A stretch of 64,000 bases of DNA from JBCAWW01 sp039024315 (GTDB lineage: Bacteria > Bacteroidota > Bacteroidia > J057): assembly GCA_039024315.1 (NCBI GenBank), contig JBCCQN010000002.1:62001-126000 (forward strand), given 5' to 3'. Positions 17,326-26,344 of the stretch are shown here, in pieces. Under the pieces are notes generated by a model. The model saw nothing but the letters and a program-made list of their open reading frames with translations. It was not told where the DNA came from and ran no database searches. How positions within the stretch are numbered: position 1 is the first letter of the stretch; every line of letters starts with the position of its first letter. The translations under genes were made by a program, and so were the position numbers.

Positions 17326-18555
17326 ATGCTCCAAACTTCATTGGATTTACAAAAAATTCGCGCTGACTTTCCGACTCTACATCAGACCGTACACGGCAAG
17401 CCTCTCGTTTATTTTGATAATGCTGCGACTTCGCAAAAGCCCAATGTCGTCTTAGAGCGTTTAGAAAAGTATTATCGGCAGGAGAACGCAAACGTTCACC
17501 GTGGCGTTCACCTCTTGAGTCAGCAAGCCACTGACGAATATGAAGGCGTGCGAGAGCAAGTGCGAGCCTTAATCAATGCTGCGCATACGCACGAGATCAT
17601 TTATACCAGTGGTACTACCGAAGGGCTCAATCTTTTGGCCCACAGTTTTGGGCATCGCTATCTCAAAGAGGGAGATGAAATTATCATTTCCCATATGGAG
17701 CATCACTCCAACATTGTCCCTTGGCAGTTATTGTCTCAAAGCATGGGAATCGTCCTCAAGGTGATTCCAGTTAGCGATGATGGGGAGTTGGATATGGAGG
17801 CTTATCAAACCCTCCTCAGCGATCGGACCAAATTGGTTTCAGTAGTCCACACTTCCAATTCGTTAGGGACCATCAATCCTGTCAAGGAAATCATTAAACT
17901 AGCTCATGCAAGAGAGATTCCCGTTATTCTAGACGGGGCACAAGCGGTGCCCCATCAAGCAGTAGATGTCAGGGATCTAGACTGCGATTTTATGGTCTTC
18001 TCCGGTCATAAAATGCTCGGTCCCACGGGCGTAGGCTTTGTTTACGGCAAAGAAAAATGGTTAGAAGCTATGCCTCCTTATAAAGGAGGTGGTGATATGA
18101 TCAAGACCGTATCTTTTGAGGGCACTACCTTTGCCGATTTACCACATAAATTTGAGGCGGGGACTCCCAATATCGCAGGAGTGATCGGCATGGGAGCAGG
18201 GATATCCTACATGGAATCCCTTGGTTATGAAGCAATTGCCGCCCAAGAAGCCGACCTATTGGCCTATGGGACTAAGCGGCTGGGCGAGATTGAGGGCATG
18301 CGGTTTATCGGGACGGCGGCTCACAAGGCGAGTGTGATTTCCTTTTTGTTGGGTGATATTCATCCCTATGATGCGGGTACCATTTTAGATCAATTAGGCA
18401 TCGCCATTCGGACGGGCCATCATTGTACTCAGCCGCTTTGGCAACGCTATAATATCCCAGGTACCGCGAGAGCTTCTTTTGCATTTTATAATACGCGGGA
18501 AGAAATTGACCAACTGGTAGTTGCCTTGCAAAGAGTTCAATCCATGTTTGGGTAG
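17326..18555 (+). CDS. sufS: cysteine desulfurase SufS
   Basis: A PLP enzyme that removes sulfur from cysteine for cluster assembly. It has 409 residues: YFDNAATSQKP near 28, HRGVHLLSQQATDEYE, the PLP Lys229 in FSGHKMLGPTGVG, and the catalytic Cys367 in RTGHHCTQPL. The gene starts 10 bases after sufD. Its last 19 bases overlap the end of the convergent membrane-protein gene. Confidence 0.96.
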   Translation: MLQTSLDLQKIRADFPTLHQTVHGKPLVYFDNAATSQKPNVVLERLEKYYRQENANVHRGVHLLSQQATDEYEGVREQVRALINAAHTHEIIYTSGTTEGLNLLAHSFGHRYLKEGDEIIISHMEHHSNIVPWQLLSQSMGIVLKVIPVSDDGELDMEAYQTLLSDRTKLVSVVHTSNSLGTINPVKEIIKLAHAREIPVILDGAQAVPHQAVDVRDLDCDFMVFSGHKMLGPTGVGFVYGKEKWLEAMPPYKGGGDMIKTVSFEGTTFADLPHKFEAGTPNIAGVIGMGAGISYMESLGYEAIAAQEADLLAYGTKRLGEIEGMRFIGTAAHKASVISFLLGDIHPYDAGTILDQLGIAIRTGHHCTQPLWQRYNIPGTARASFAFYNTREEIDQLVVALQRVQSMFG

Positions 18556-20081
18556 AGTGTTTGCTGCCACCATTCCCCGTACTGATTTTTCTCGATGATT
18601 TCCGTATCGGAACGCCCCATCCAAGCGTTCTCCGCAGGAGTCAGCCCCCCCTCGATTGAAAAAAAAGCGTAAAGCGTTAAACTATCGGAACGAGGTGCTG
18701 TTTGTACTCCATCTAGTCCAAGCTCTGCTGGTACACTGACAAAGCCAAAAATTTCTCCTATACGGCTATCTTCACTATTATAAAGGAGAGGGAGTGTCTT
18801 ATGGGGGTTTTTCCGCTCATTCGCGGAACGATAGATCTCAGCAGCGCTGCTCATCAGGAAGGTAGCACTCACATCTTTTGTTTGGTAGATGCGGTACTTT
18901 TGGTACAAACTTACCCCTCCGCCCGCCAAGAGGGCTCCAATCACAAACATTTGCATCCATAATCGCCCCTTGCCTTTTCGCATCTGGGCCAGTATGCCCA
19001 ATACAGTCAAAAGCATGGGAGCAGCATAATAGCGGGTTTCCATCAAAAAGGTCCAGAATGCAATTTGATTCCAAGTTTCGGGAGCAACCTTAATGGAAAA
19101 GTAAATCAAAAGAGAAACCACCATTAACATCGTTAGAAAAAATATCATATTGAAGAAGCCATCTGAAAAACGAATAATGCGCACCACCAGCCAACCAGAA
19201 ACAAGAAAGGCCAAGGATTTTAATGCTAAAGAGCCGTAGCTCCAATACTGATCAAGGGCTAATTCGTGAGGCAAACCATAGTAAAAAAAACTCTTGAAAG
19301 GAAAGGGTTCTAGCCAGACTAGATGTTCGGGGTACCATTGCTGGGTAACGGCATCTGTCATACTTCCTTCCAGTCCCTTGAAACCCAAAAGTAAAGCGGC
19401 TACCATCAAAACAGCGGGAATACTGCTGAGCATCACGATTAGGGATACACGATTCTTTTTTTGCCACCAATTAAACGCTAAGGTCAAGGGCAAAAGACCC
19501 AAGAGAGCTAGGTAAGCATAACGAAAGCTAATCGCCAAACTGAGTCCCAACAAAGCAAGAAGCGAAGCCCCAAGCAATCTATCTTGGATGCGATATAAAG
19601 CATAAGCCCCCCATATAAAAGCAGTAAGGCTCAGCATATCCGTGGTAGGAAAATAATGTAGGGGCGCAGGCGAAAAACCCAAAAGAAGGAGACAGACGCC
19701 AAGTTCAACCGTCGCGGTCTCTCCCATCAAACGCCTAAACCAAAACACCACCGCGGCAAAAAACGCCACTATCGCTGCGACCTCTATCCCCCAAGCAGCC
19801 CTGAGCCAATCATCAGTCAACTCATTGACCATCAGCAATAAGTAGGCGTATCCGGGCATTGCCGCTCTCTGCTCCAACACGATAGGTTTGGCAATATCTT
19901 TTTCATTCCAGTGGTCCAACACCCCGCCCCGCCCCTGCTCTATATGCGCTGCCATCGCCATGATGATTTCTGTATCAGGATTGAGTTTGCGATAGTGGTA
20001 GCGGTGATCTATACGCGCCCAGAGGCTCAAGATGGCGACGAAGCCAATTAAGAAATGGCGATATGACAGACCTTCAATCAA
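18537..20081 (-). CDS. multi-pass membrane protein, GT-C glycosyltransferase-like
   Basis: About 514 residues with 10 or more hydrophobic helices and a soluble C-terminal domain. The first loop has NPDTEIIMAMAAHIEQG and LEQRAAMPGYAYLL, the kind of acidic, arginine-containing periplasmic loop found in ArnT/PMT-like GT-C enzymes that use polyprenyl-phosphate sugars. No named family can be asserted. An in-frame extension begins at 20150, but I place the start at TTG 20081. A clear Shine-Dalgarno AAGGAGG lies just before it, unusual for this genome type, and the TTG overlaps the upstream stop codon as in coupled genes. It is paired with the next, similar gene. Confidence 0.65.
   Translation of the reverse strand: MIEGLSYRHFLIGFVAILSLWARIDHRYHYRKLNPDTEIIMAMAAHIEQGRGGVLDHWNEKDIAKPIVLEQRAAMPGYAYLLLMVNELTDDWLRAAWGIEVAAIVAFFAAVVFWFRRLMGETATVELGVCLLLLGFSPAPLHYFPTTDMLSLTAFIWGAYALYRIQDRLLGASLLALLGLSLAISFRYAYLALLGLLPLTLAFNWWQKKNRVSLIVMLSSIPAVLMVAALLLGFKGLEGSMTDAVTQQWYPEHLVWLEPFPFKSFFYYGLPHELALDQYWSYGSLALKSLAFLVSGWLVVRIIRFSDGFFNMIFFLTMLMVVSLLIYFSIKVAPETWNQIAFWTFLMETRYYAAPMLLTVLGILAQMRKGKGRLWMQMFVIGALLAGGGVSLYQKYRIYQTKDVSATFLMSSAAEIYRSANERKNPHKTLPLLYNSEDSRIGEIFGFVSVPAELGLDGVQTAPRSDSLTLYAFFSIEGGLTPAENAWMGRSDTEIIEKNQYGEWWQQTLYPNMD
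18602..18620 (+). repeat. hairpin-AACGCC element, head-to-head pair member 1
   Basis: Stem CCG, loop TAT, stem CGG, then AACGCCCCAT. It faces an opposite-strand element that begins at the next base. Confidence 0.4.
18621..18640 (-). repeat. hairpin-AACGCT element, head-to-head pair member 2
   Basis: On the minus strand: stem CTCC, loop TGC, stem GGAG, then AACGCTTGG. In sense orientation it encodes TPAENAW in the C-terminal domain of the GT-C-like protein. The identical hairpin and AACGCT recur antisense to a different gene at 20413. Confidence 0.55.
18813..18839 (+). repeat. hairpin-AACGAT element
   Basis: Stem CCGC, loop TCATTC, stem GCGG, then AACGATAGATCTC. The stem is the same as at 31803 (CCGC-TCATC-GCGG) with one loop base more. 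It lies antisense to the GT-C-like gene. Confidence 0.5.
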
Positions 20082-21567
20082 AAGCGTCCTCCTTAGGTAA
20101 AATAATGAGTTGATCGTTCTCCGCAGGAAGCGCCACCTCAGCCCCTGCAAAAGGGATTATTATCGCCCCCGCTAATCCGGCAATACTAGCTATATCTTGC
20201 TCTGCGATTAGTTTGCCCTCTCGCCAGTAAACCGATTTTCCAGCCTTGCATAAGCCTACAACTTCCTCATAAGTTTGCATGATTTTTTGTTCTTCTAAGG
20301 TCCAGCGCGTCCCTCTTTGCTCTTTATCCCAGAGACGGTAAACATTATGGGTAGCAGCATATAAAAAGGCCAAGATCAAGAAGGATTTTGTGATGCCTTG
20401 GGTGATGGCAGACTCCTGCGGAGAACGCTCAGTCGCATACTGTAAACTTAGCAATTGGATGACCACCAAAAGGGGAGCAAAATAGCGTGTCTCTTTCACC
20501 CAAGTCCAAATCCATTGATCATCATGCCATTCTGGCGGTACCACAACTGATAACACTGTTAGAAAAAATACCATTCCAAAAATCACAGCCCACCAACTCG
20601 TCTGAATGTAGGCAAAGGCAGTGCGTTTGGGGCTAGAGCGAAATAATCGCCAGAGGAGTGCGAGTAAACCTATTGACAGCAAGCACAACAAAGCTTTAGC
20701 GAACCATAAAAAGCCACTGGCCGCAAGCGCACCTTTATTTATCAGGCCTTCAAGGCTAAAAAAGGCCCAAGCTTTGAGCGGAAAGGCATCAAAATGGAGC
20801 AAGTTGTCCAGGTATAAATGTTGGGTTTGGATGAGTTCATACCAGCTTGCGCCATCACTAGTGGTAGGGCTAAGTACCCAAAAGCTACCGAGGCCTACTG
20901 CCATGAGACCCAATGCACTCAATGCAGCCTGATAGCGCCAAGGTTTTTCTTTGAAGCGCCCCATCACGATTGGCATCAACAACAAAACCCCAGTAGGAGC
21001 ATAGGCATAGCGCATCGAAAAGCCCAAAGCAATGCTAAAGGCCAATAAAAACCACCATCCCCAATGCCACTGAGTAGCTTGCCAAAGGGCTACGCTGGCG
21101 ATACTCGCCAATAAAAAACTAGCTAAGGCCCATTCTTCAATGCCAAAAGTATAATAGAATGGCGTAAAACTGATGCCCCAAAAAGTAAAGAGTAAGGGAT
21201 AAACCCAGGGAGAGAGCCACTGATCTAGTTGAAGTAGTAAAAAGTGCATGGCCACAAAAACTAACAAAACACCTATACCATTGAACCAACGAGCCGCTAA
21301 AAACCAGTCATGGGTCAATTGATAAAAGCCTCGGATCAAAACGCTAAAGGCAGGTGGCCAACCACTTAAGGCCTTACAATTATATCCTTCGGCGCTAAGT
21401 TGAGGAATGCAATTTTGCCCACTTTCGAGATGAGATTTTGCCGCCAACATTTGCAGGTTACGATCAGGGCCAGAGTAAGTAAAATAATGGTCTGTTTGCC
21501 ATAGCTGAGCCAGCAAGGCCAAAAGCCATATCAATTGTCGGATCGTCCGCGAACGCATTAGCTGCAT
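20074..21567 (-). CDS. multi-pass membrane protein, GT-C glycosyltransferase-like
   Basis: A 497-residue protein with 10 or more hydrophobic helices and a short soluble C-terminus, similar in layout to its downstream neighbour. Helix 1 (LIWLLALLAQLW) is followed by a periplasmic loop with SGPDRNLQMLAAKSHLESG and a cluster of Trp and Tyr. The paired genes overlap, so they are probably translated together and may act on the same lipid-linked glycan. No family-specific catalytic motif is certain. The start ATG at 21567 gives MQLMRSRTIRQL, with positive charges before the first helix, consistent with the inside-positive rule. Confidence 0.7.
   Translation of the reverse strand: MQLMRSRTIRQLIWLLALLAQLWQTDHYFTYSGPDRNLQMLAAKSHLESGQNCIPQLSAEGYNCKALSGWPPAFSVLIRGFYQLTHDWFLAARWFNGIGVLLVFVAMHFLLLQLDQWLSPWVYPLLFTFWGISFTPFYYTFGIEEWALASFLLASIASVALWQATQWHWGWWFLLAFSIALGFSMRYAYAPTGVLLLMPIVMGRFKEKPWRYQAALSALGLMAVGLGSFWVLSPTTSDGASWYELIQTQHLYLDNLLHFDAFPLKAWAFFSLEGLINKGALAASGFLWFAKALLCLLSIGLLALLWRLFRSSPKRTAFAYIQTSWWAVIFGMVFFLTVLSVVVPPEWHDDQWIWTWVKETRYFAPLLVVIQLLSLQYATERSPQESAITQGITKSFLILAFLYAATHNVYRLWDKEQRGTRWTLEEQKIMQTYEEVVGLCKAGKSVYWREGKLIAEQDIASIAGLAGAIIIPFAGAEVALPAENDQLIILPKEDAFD
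20114..20128 (-). repeat. hairpin-AACGAT element (weak)
   Basis: On the minus strand: TCC-TGC-GGA, one G, then AACGATCA, near the end of the upstream GT-C-like gene. Only three paired bases, but it shares the TCCTGCGGAGAACG core with 18621 and 20413. Confidence 0.35.
20413..20432 (+). repeat. hairpin-AACGCT element
   Basis: Stem CTCC, loop TGC, stem GGAG, then AACGCTCAG. It is antisense to the GT-C-like gene, which reads ERSPQES here. The same hairpin is used in sense orientation at 18621 with a different translation, which argues for a DNA or RNA role. Confidence 0.55.
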
Positions 21568-21723
21568 ATACGAATTTGCTGATAATCCGCAATATTCCCG
21601 AGCAAATTTTGTAAAAGCTTACCTGTGTAAGATCAGATCAGGGGCCTAAAAGTTTTTTAAGCCTAAAAACTTTTAATTAGAAAAATAAATGATTCCAAAA
21701 AGCATCTTTCAACTTAGACGATT

Positions 21724-22539
21724 ATGTTTCAAAGAAGCCACCTGATTCTTAGTTCATTCTTACTGCTTCTTGGCTACTTGCTAAATGCCCAAGACGTCAG
21801 TTATGCCTCTGCCAATGTAACCGTAAATATCAGTACCCAAGTTACCGACGCTTGGGAATTGAGCGGTAATATCATTGTCAATAAGACGGTGATGAAAGGC
21901 GATGGTACGCCTACGATTACGGTTCATTCCTTGGAGGTTCAAGATGAAATTCTTGCCCAGGCAGTGGAAGATTTAGAAGTGCCTGCTGTGCCCTTGGCCA
22001 ATTTTACAGCTCAATACAGGGACCGACATGTAACCATCGATTGGACCTCAATGTTACCGCCAGAAGATGGGGCAAAAGCCTTCTTTGTGCAAAGATCATT
22101 TGACGGCAATAATTGGGAAGATATTGGCATGCTGAGAGGCGCCCTGAAAGAAAACGTCATCAAGGCCTACTCCTTTGTCGATAATGAACCGATGGTTGGT
22201 TCCAATTTCTATCGATTGAAGCAAATAGGCAAAGAAAGTCAGACAGATTACAGTGATGTGATTGCTGTAGAGGTTATGGAGAGCGGTTACCACATCACTT
22301 ATCTCTACCCGAGTTCGGTCGTTTTTGGAGCTAATATCGATTTTGAATTGTTTCAACCCGCCAGTGTAGATGTAAAACTTTTGGATAGTAATGGCAGCCC
22401 CGTGGGAACCATATATTCGGATTTGACGAGTATTGGCCATCACAGCCTTGAGCTCAACCTAGATTTGCTGCCACGCGGCGTGTATGTATGTCAAATCAAA
22501 GTAGGAAATACCTTGAGTCAACGTACGATCATCAAATAA
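21724..22539 (+). CDS. secreted protein with T9SS C-terminal sorting domain
   Basis: 271 residues. The signal peptide runs to LLNAQ near residue 22. The middle has an FN3-like stretch (ANFTAQYRDRHVTIDWTS and FFVQRSFDGNNWEDIG) seen in many Bacteroidota surface proteins. The last 80 residues form a type-A T9SS sorting domain: LYPSSV, FELFQPASVDVKLLDSNG, GHHSLELNLDLLPRGVYVCQIKVG and a terminal TIIK. The protein is therefore exported through the outer membrane. Function otherwise unknown. It ends 4 bases from the convergent amidase gene. Confidence 0.82.
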   Translation: MFQRSHLILSSFLLLLGYLLNAQDVSYASANVTVNISTQVTDAWELSGNIIVNKTVMKGDGTPTITVHSLEVQDEILAQAVEDLEVPAVPLANFTAQYRDRHVTIDWTSMLPPEDGAKAFFVQRSFDGNNWEDIGMLRGALKENVIKAYSFVDNEPMVGSNFYRLKQIGKESQTDYSDVIAVEVMESGYHITYLYPSSVVFGANIDFELFQPASVDVKLLDSNGSPVGTIYSDLTSIGHHSLELNLDLLPRGVYVCQIKVGNTLSQRTIIK

Positions 22540-22543
22540 TAAC

Positions 22544-23365
22544 TTATTGAAATTCTTGGTTGTAAGCTTCGATTGAGCGATACAAGCCATTGGCAACCAT
22601 CTCTTGGCCTTCCTCGGATCTGAGGAAGGCTTCTTCTTTATCATTGGTGATAAAACCAATCTCTGTCAAAATAGCAGGCATACCGCACATGTATAACACG
22701 ATAAACGGAGCTTGCTTTACCCCTCGATTGTTACGGCCTTTGGCTTCAGCATAATGAATTTGCACCTTCTCAGCAAGATGCTTGCTTTCAGAGCGAAGCG
22801 CATCACTAGTAAGATCAAAAAGGATATTGGCCTCGGCAGAACGAGGGTTAAAACCGCCGTAAAACTTTCCGAAATTATCTTCAAATAATACGGCTTGATT
22901 TTCTTCAATGATACGCTCGTAATTTTCTTGGCCTTTGTTGACACCTAAGATGTAAGTTTCTGCGCCATGGCTATGCTTATTTTCGATACCATTGCAGTGG
23001 ATACTAATAAAAAAGTCTCCATTGTTTTCTTGAGCGATCTCACCTCTGGCATAAAGGGGAATAAATTCGTCAGACTCTCTTGTCATAACGACCTTAACTT
23101 GGGGCAGATTTTGGTTGACAATTTCTTTTAGTTTGAGACCGACTCCTAGGGTAACATCTTTTTCGTAGGTATCTCCTCCTACGGCGCCTGGATCTTTGCC
23201 GCCATGTCCAGGGTCAATGATAAGCGTTCGGATTGGTCCGGCCAAACCTAAGTCTTGCAAGGGAGGCATAGGTGCTACAGGAGGATCGTAGGGTTCTGGC
23301 CCTTGTAGATGATAAGATGAACTAAACAGCCCTAATAGACTCAATAAAATTAAACCCAATCGCAT
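22544..23365 (-). CDS. N-acetylmuramoyl-L-alanine amidase (Amidase_3)
   Basis: Cleaves the amide bond between N-acetylmuramic acid and L-alanine of peptidoglycan, in the periplasm. 273 residues with a signal peptide (LGLILLSLLGLFSSS). Zn ligands and catalytic residues are visible: His54 in IDPGHGGKDPGAVG, Glu68 in DTYEKD, the IHCNG histidine near 124, and Glu near 240 in ILTEIGFITND. Typical AmiC/CwlD-like catalytic domain without a cell-wall-binding module. Divergent from the LptD-like gene. Confidence 0.93.
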   Translation of the reverse strand: MRLGLILLSLLGLFSSSYHLQGPEPYDPPVAPMPPLQDLGLAGPIRTLIIDPGHGGKDPGAVGGDTYEKDVTLGVGLKLKEIVNQNLPQVKVVMTRESDEFIPLYARGEIAQENNGDFFISIHCNGIENKHSHGAETYILGVNKGQENYERIIEENQAVLFEDNFGKFYGGFNPRSAEANILFDLTSDALRSESKHLAEKVQIHYAEAKGRNNRGVKQAPFIVLYMCGMPAILTEIGFITNDKEEAFLRSEEGQEMVANGLYRSIEAYNQEFQ

Positions 23366-23438
23366 AGAAACTTAGTACTTTGACCAACCTTTTTGTCGAT
23401 TTGCAGCACTCTGAAGAAAGAATCCGAAACTCCCTGAC

Positions 23439-23446
23439 TATATTTG
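23439..23446 (+). promoter_or_regulatory. -7 promoter box candidate for the LptD-like gene
   Basis: TATATTTG exactly matches the Bacteroidota -7 consensus TAnnTTTG, but I see no TTG at -33. If correct, transcription would begin near 23453, so the earliest TTG at 23444 could not be the start codon. Confidence 0.35.
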
Positions 23447-26287
23447 CAACCTTTGAGTTCGAAAAATTTGTACCTGTTTTCTCACATACTGCTAACTAAC
23501 GCTAAAATAGGCAAATTATGCCAATTTGTGATGCTACTCGCGGGCTTGTTCTTACATTCCAGTCTGCAAGCTCAGCAGCCTACGCAGGACAGCCTACAAA
23601 TGCCCCCACTTGACAGCCTTCAACTAATCGGAGATACGTTGACCGAAGGTATCCTCTATGATAGTTTAGGTAATCCCATCAGCGACAGTCTGAATATGAT
23701 GGTATTTAGTGCTGACACCAACCAGCGTACCGTTTCGCAAGCGTTTGTAGATTCTCTCAAGGCAACTAGTGATCTCAAAGCAGCGGTACCTTATAAAGCC
23801 GTTGATTCGATTGTTTTTGACGTCAAGTCAGGCATGCTCATGATGTACGGTAGCGGGGAGTTGACCTACACCGATATAGAATTAAAAGCAGAGCGCATCA
23901 CCGTAGCGATAGATAGCCAGACCCTTTATGCCAATGGCATCAAAGATAGCTTGGACAACGAGATAGGTTTTCCTCGATTTACGATGGCAGGCTCACAATA
24001 TGAAGCCGATGAGTTGGCCTACAATTTTAAATCCGCCAAAGGCCGGGTAAAGGGGGGACGTACGGTACAAGGGGAAGGCTTTATTTTGACCGATGTCGCC
24101 AAATATATGGAGGATGGATCCATTTTTGGAGCAGGTGGTAAATACACCACCTGTAATGATCCCGACCACCCTCACTACTACATCAAGTCCAAAAAACTAA
24201 AACTTACCAATAACAACCAGATTATTTCAGGGCCGCTCAATCTAGTGATCGGAGATTTGCCCCTACCAGTAGTGATCCCTTTTGCTTTTATTCCTACTCC
24301 TCCAGAAGGAAAGGTAAGCGGTATTTTGCAACCTAACTATGGCAATGCACAAGACCGCGGATATTTTCTCCGAGGCCTAGGTTATTACAAAGCGATCAAC
24401 GAGTACTTTGATATTCAAGTTGATGGAGACATTTATACTCGGGGCGGTTGGCGAGCGGGTATCGCCTCAACTTACAGAGTGCAACATAGTTTTAGCGGTA
24501 ATTTGCGTTTTCAGTACGGCGTACAACGCTTTAACGAACCTAGCGACCCAGACTTTAGCAGGCGTGCTGCTTGGTCGGTTAATTGGAGCCACAACCAACC
24601 CATCAACCCCAATACTCGATTGAGTTCTTCAGTCAACATTTCTAGCTCCAATAGTTTCCAGCGAGAGATTAGCTATAACCGCCAAGATTTCTTTACCAAT
24701 GACCTCAACTCTTCCATCAATTTTCAAAAGACCTTTGCCAATACGCCTTTTAGTATGAACCTAGGTCTCAGGCACCAACAAGACCTCAATGATGGGCTCA
24801 TGAGTATGTCTTTGCCAGAGTTGACGGTAAATATGAACCGCCAAAATCCTTTCAAAAACTTGCAAGGCAAAAACTTAGGGTTTCTCAAACAGTTAGGCGT
24901 TTCCTATAATATGAGCGCCCGTAATCGGGTTCAAAACCTCCCCGATAGTCTATTCTTGCCAGTATTGATTAATCCAGGCGACTCAGTCTGGACTAGTGTT
25001 GTAGAAAATGGAGATACTTTAGCCCAGAGAGTCATTGGCTCCTCTTTTTATCAAAATGGTATGGAGCACCGCGCGACTGCCTCAACCCAAATTAAGCTAT
25101 TTAACTACCTCAACATTTCCCCAAGTTTTAATTACCGTGAGATTTGGTTGACGGAGTCAGAGGAGCAAGTATTTAACCCAGAGACTAATTCGATAGAAAC
25201 ACTCCCTGTAAGGGGTTTTGAAAGGGCATTTGACTATAATACCTCTGTGAGTGCTACTACCAATTTTTACGGCATATATGGGCTCAAAAACAGTAAGAAA
25301 GAAATCGTCTTTAGACAGCGCTTTACTCCAAATGTCAACTATAATCTAAAGCCAGATTTCGCTGCTGAACAATATGACTTCTATCGAACGGTACAAAAAG
25401 ATACTCTCGGTAATACCCAGACCTACAGCCGATTTAGGCGAGCGACCTATACAGGACCCAGTCAAGGAGAAAGTCAAGCCATAGGCTTTGGGCTTTCCAG
25501 CGTGATTGAGATGAAATATCGTACGAAGGAAAGTTTTGATCCCGAATTTGACGAAAGCGAGGATAAATACGAGCGGATCCGAGTGATCGACAATCTGGGC
25601 ATTAGTGGCAATTATAACTTTGCTGCAGACAGTTTTCGGCTTTCGACCTTTAATTTGCGGGCGAGGACGAGTCTATTTAAAAACAAAGTAAGTATTAACG
25701 CCAGCGGTACGCTTGACCCTTATGCGATTCAATCATTTACCAATATTGAAACCGGTGAAATCACAAAGCGGAAAGTAGATCAGTATATGATCAATACCGA
25801 TGGTAGATTAGGGCGATTTACCCGCGCTCAAATCAGCTTTTCGACTTCATTACGGGGGGAAGAGTTGCGCAAAAAGCAGGTTGATTCGGAGGAAGTGGAC
25901 CAAGCGGAATTTGCCCAAATTCAGCGCACAAGCTACCAATATGTTGATTTTGACATCCCATGGGATGTGAGATTGAGATACTCTCTCTCCTACACCAATA
26001 ATGGCATTAGTGAACCCAGAATTGTTTCGACGGTCAATGTCGATGGTAGCTTAAACTTAACCCAAAATTGGAAAATTCAACTAAGCAGCGGCTTCGACTT
26101 GGTTGATATGGAAGCCACCAATACCTCCCTGCAAATATTTAGGAATCTTCACTGCTGGGATATGTCTTTTCGCTGGGTACCCTTTGGGCCGCAGCGTAGT
26201 TATTCCTTTGTCATCAATGTACGTAGCTCTACCCTACAAGCGCTTCGTCTGACCAAAAACAACTTCTGGCAAGACCGCTTTCAATAA
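23444..26287 (+). CDS. LPS-assembly protein LptD-like outer-membrane protein
   Basis: About 900-947 residues. A signal peptide ends at SSLQAQ. An OstA/LptA-like jelly roll follows (VFDVKSGMLMMYGSGELTYTDIELKAERITV split here as GMLMMYGSGELTYTD and ELKAERITV). Next comes LPLPVVIPFAFIPTPPEGKVSG, broken here as VVIPFAFIPTPPEGK, typical of Bacteroidota LptD, and a long C-terminal barrel with alternating strands. The role is inserting LPS into the outer leaflet. The start is uncertain: TTG 23444 is the upstream limit, ATG 23531 gives a signal peptide without positive charge, and another TTG lies at 23468. Confidence 0.85.
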   Translation: MQPLSSKNLYLFSHILLTNAKIGKLCQFVMLLAGLFLHSSLQAQQPTQDSLQMPPLDSLQLIGDTLTEGILYDSLGNPISDSLNMMVFSADTNQRTVSQAFVDSLKATSDLKAAVPYKAVDSIVFDVKSGMLMMYGSGELTYTDIELKAERITVAIDSQTLYANGIKDSLDNEIGFPRFTMAGSQYEADELAYNFKSAKGRVKGGRTVQGEGFILTDVAKYMEDGSIFGAGGKYTTCNDPDHPHYYIKSKKLKLTNNNQIISGPLNLVIGDLPLPVVIPFAFIPTPPEGKVSGILQPNYGNAQDRGYFLRGLGYYKAINEYFDIQVDGDIYTRGGWRAGIASTYRVQHSFSGNLRFQYGVQRFNEPSDPDFSRRAAWSVNWSHNQPINPNTRLSSSVNISSSNSFQREISYNRQDFFTNDLNSSINFQKTFANTPFSMNLGLRHQQDLNDGLMSMSLPELTVNMNRQNPFKNLQGKNLGFLKQLGVSYNMSARNRVQNLPDSLFLPVLINPGDSVWTSVVENGDTLAQRVIGSSFYQNGMEHRATASTQIKLFNYLNISPSFNYREIWLTESEEQVFNPETNSIETLPVRGFERAFDYNTSVSATTNFYGIYGLKNSKKEIVFRQRFTPNVNYNLKPDFAAEQYDFYRTVQKDTLGNTQTYSRFRRATYTGPSQGESQAIGFGLSSVIEMKYRTKESFDPEFDESEDKYERIRVIDNLGISGNYNFAADSFRLSTFNLRARTSLFKNKVSINASGTLDPYAIQSFTNIETGEITKRKVDQYMINTDGRLGRFTRAQISFSTSLRGEELRKKQVDSEEVDQAEFAQIQRTSYQYVDFDIPWDVRLRYSLSYTNNGISEPRIVSTVNVDGSLNLTQNWKIQLSSGFDLVDMEATNTSLQIFRNLHCWDMSFRWVPFGPQRSYSFVINVRSSTLQALRLTKNNFWQDRFQ

Positions 26288-26344
26288 AAAATATCCCGTA
26301 CCGAAGGGAAATTCAGCACGGGACAAATTCTACAACACTTATTG

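Noticed and set aside
26288..26344. TCCCGT...ACGGGA inverted repeat between the LptD-like and barrel genes as a bidirectional terminator
   Set aside because: Six pairs with a long loop and no T-run; plausible for convergent genes but too weak to list.
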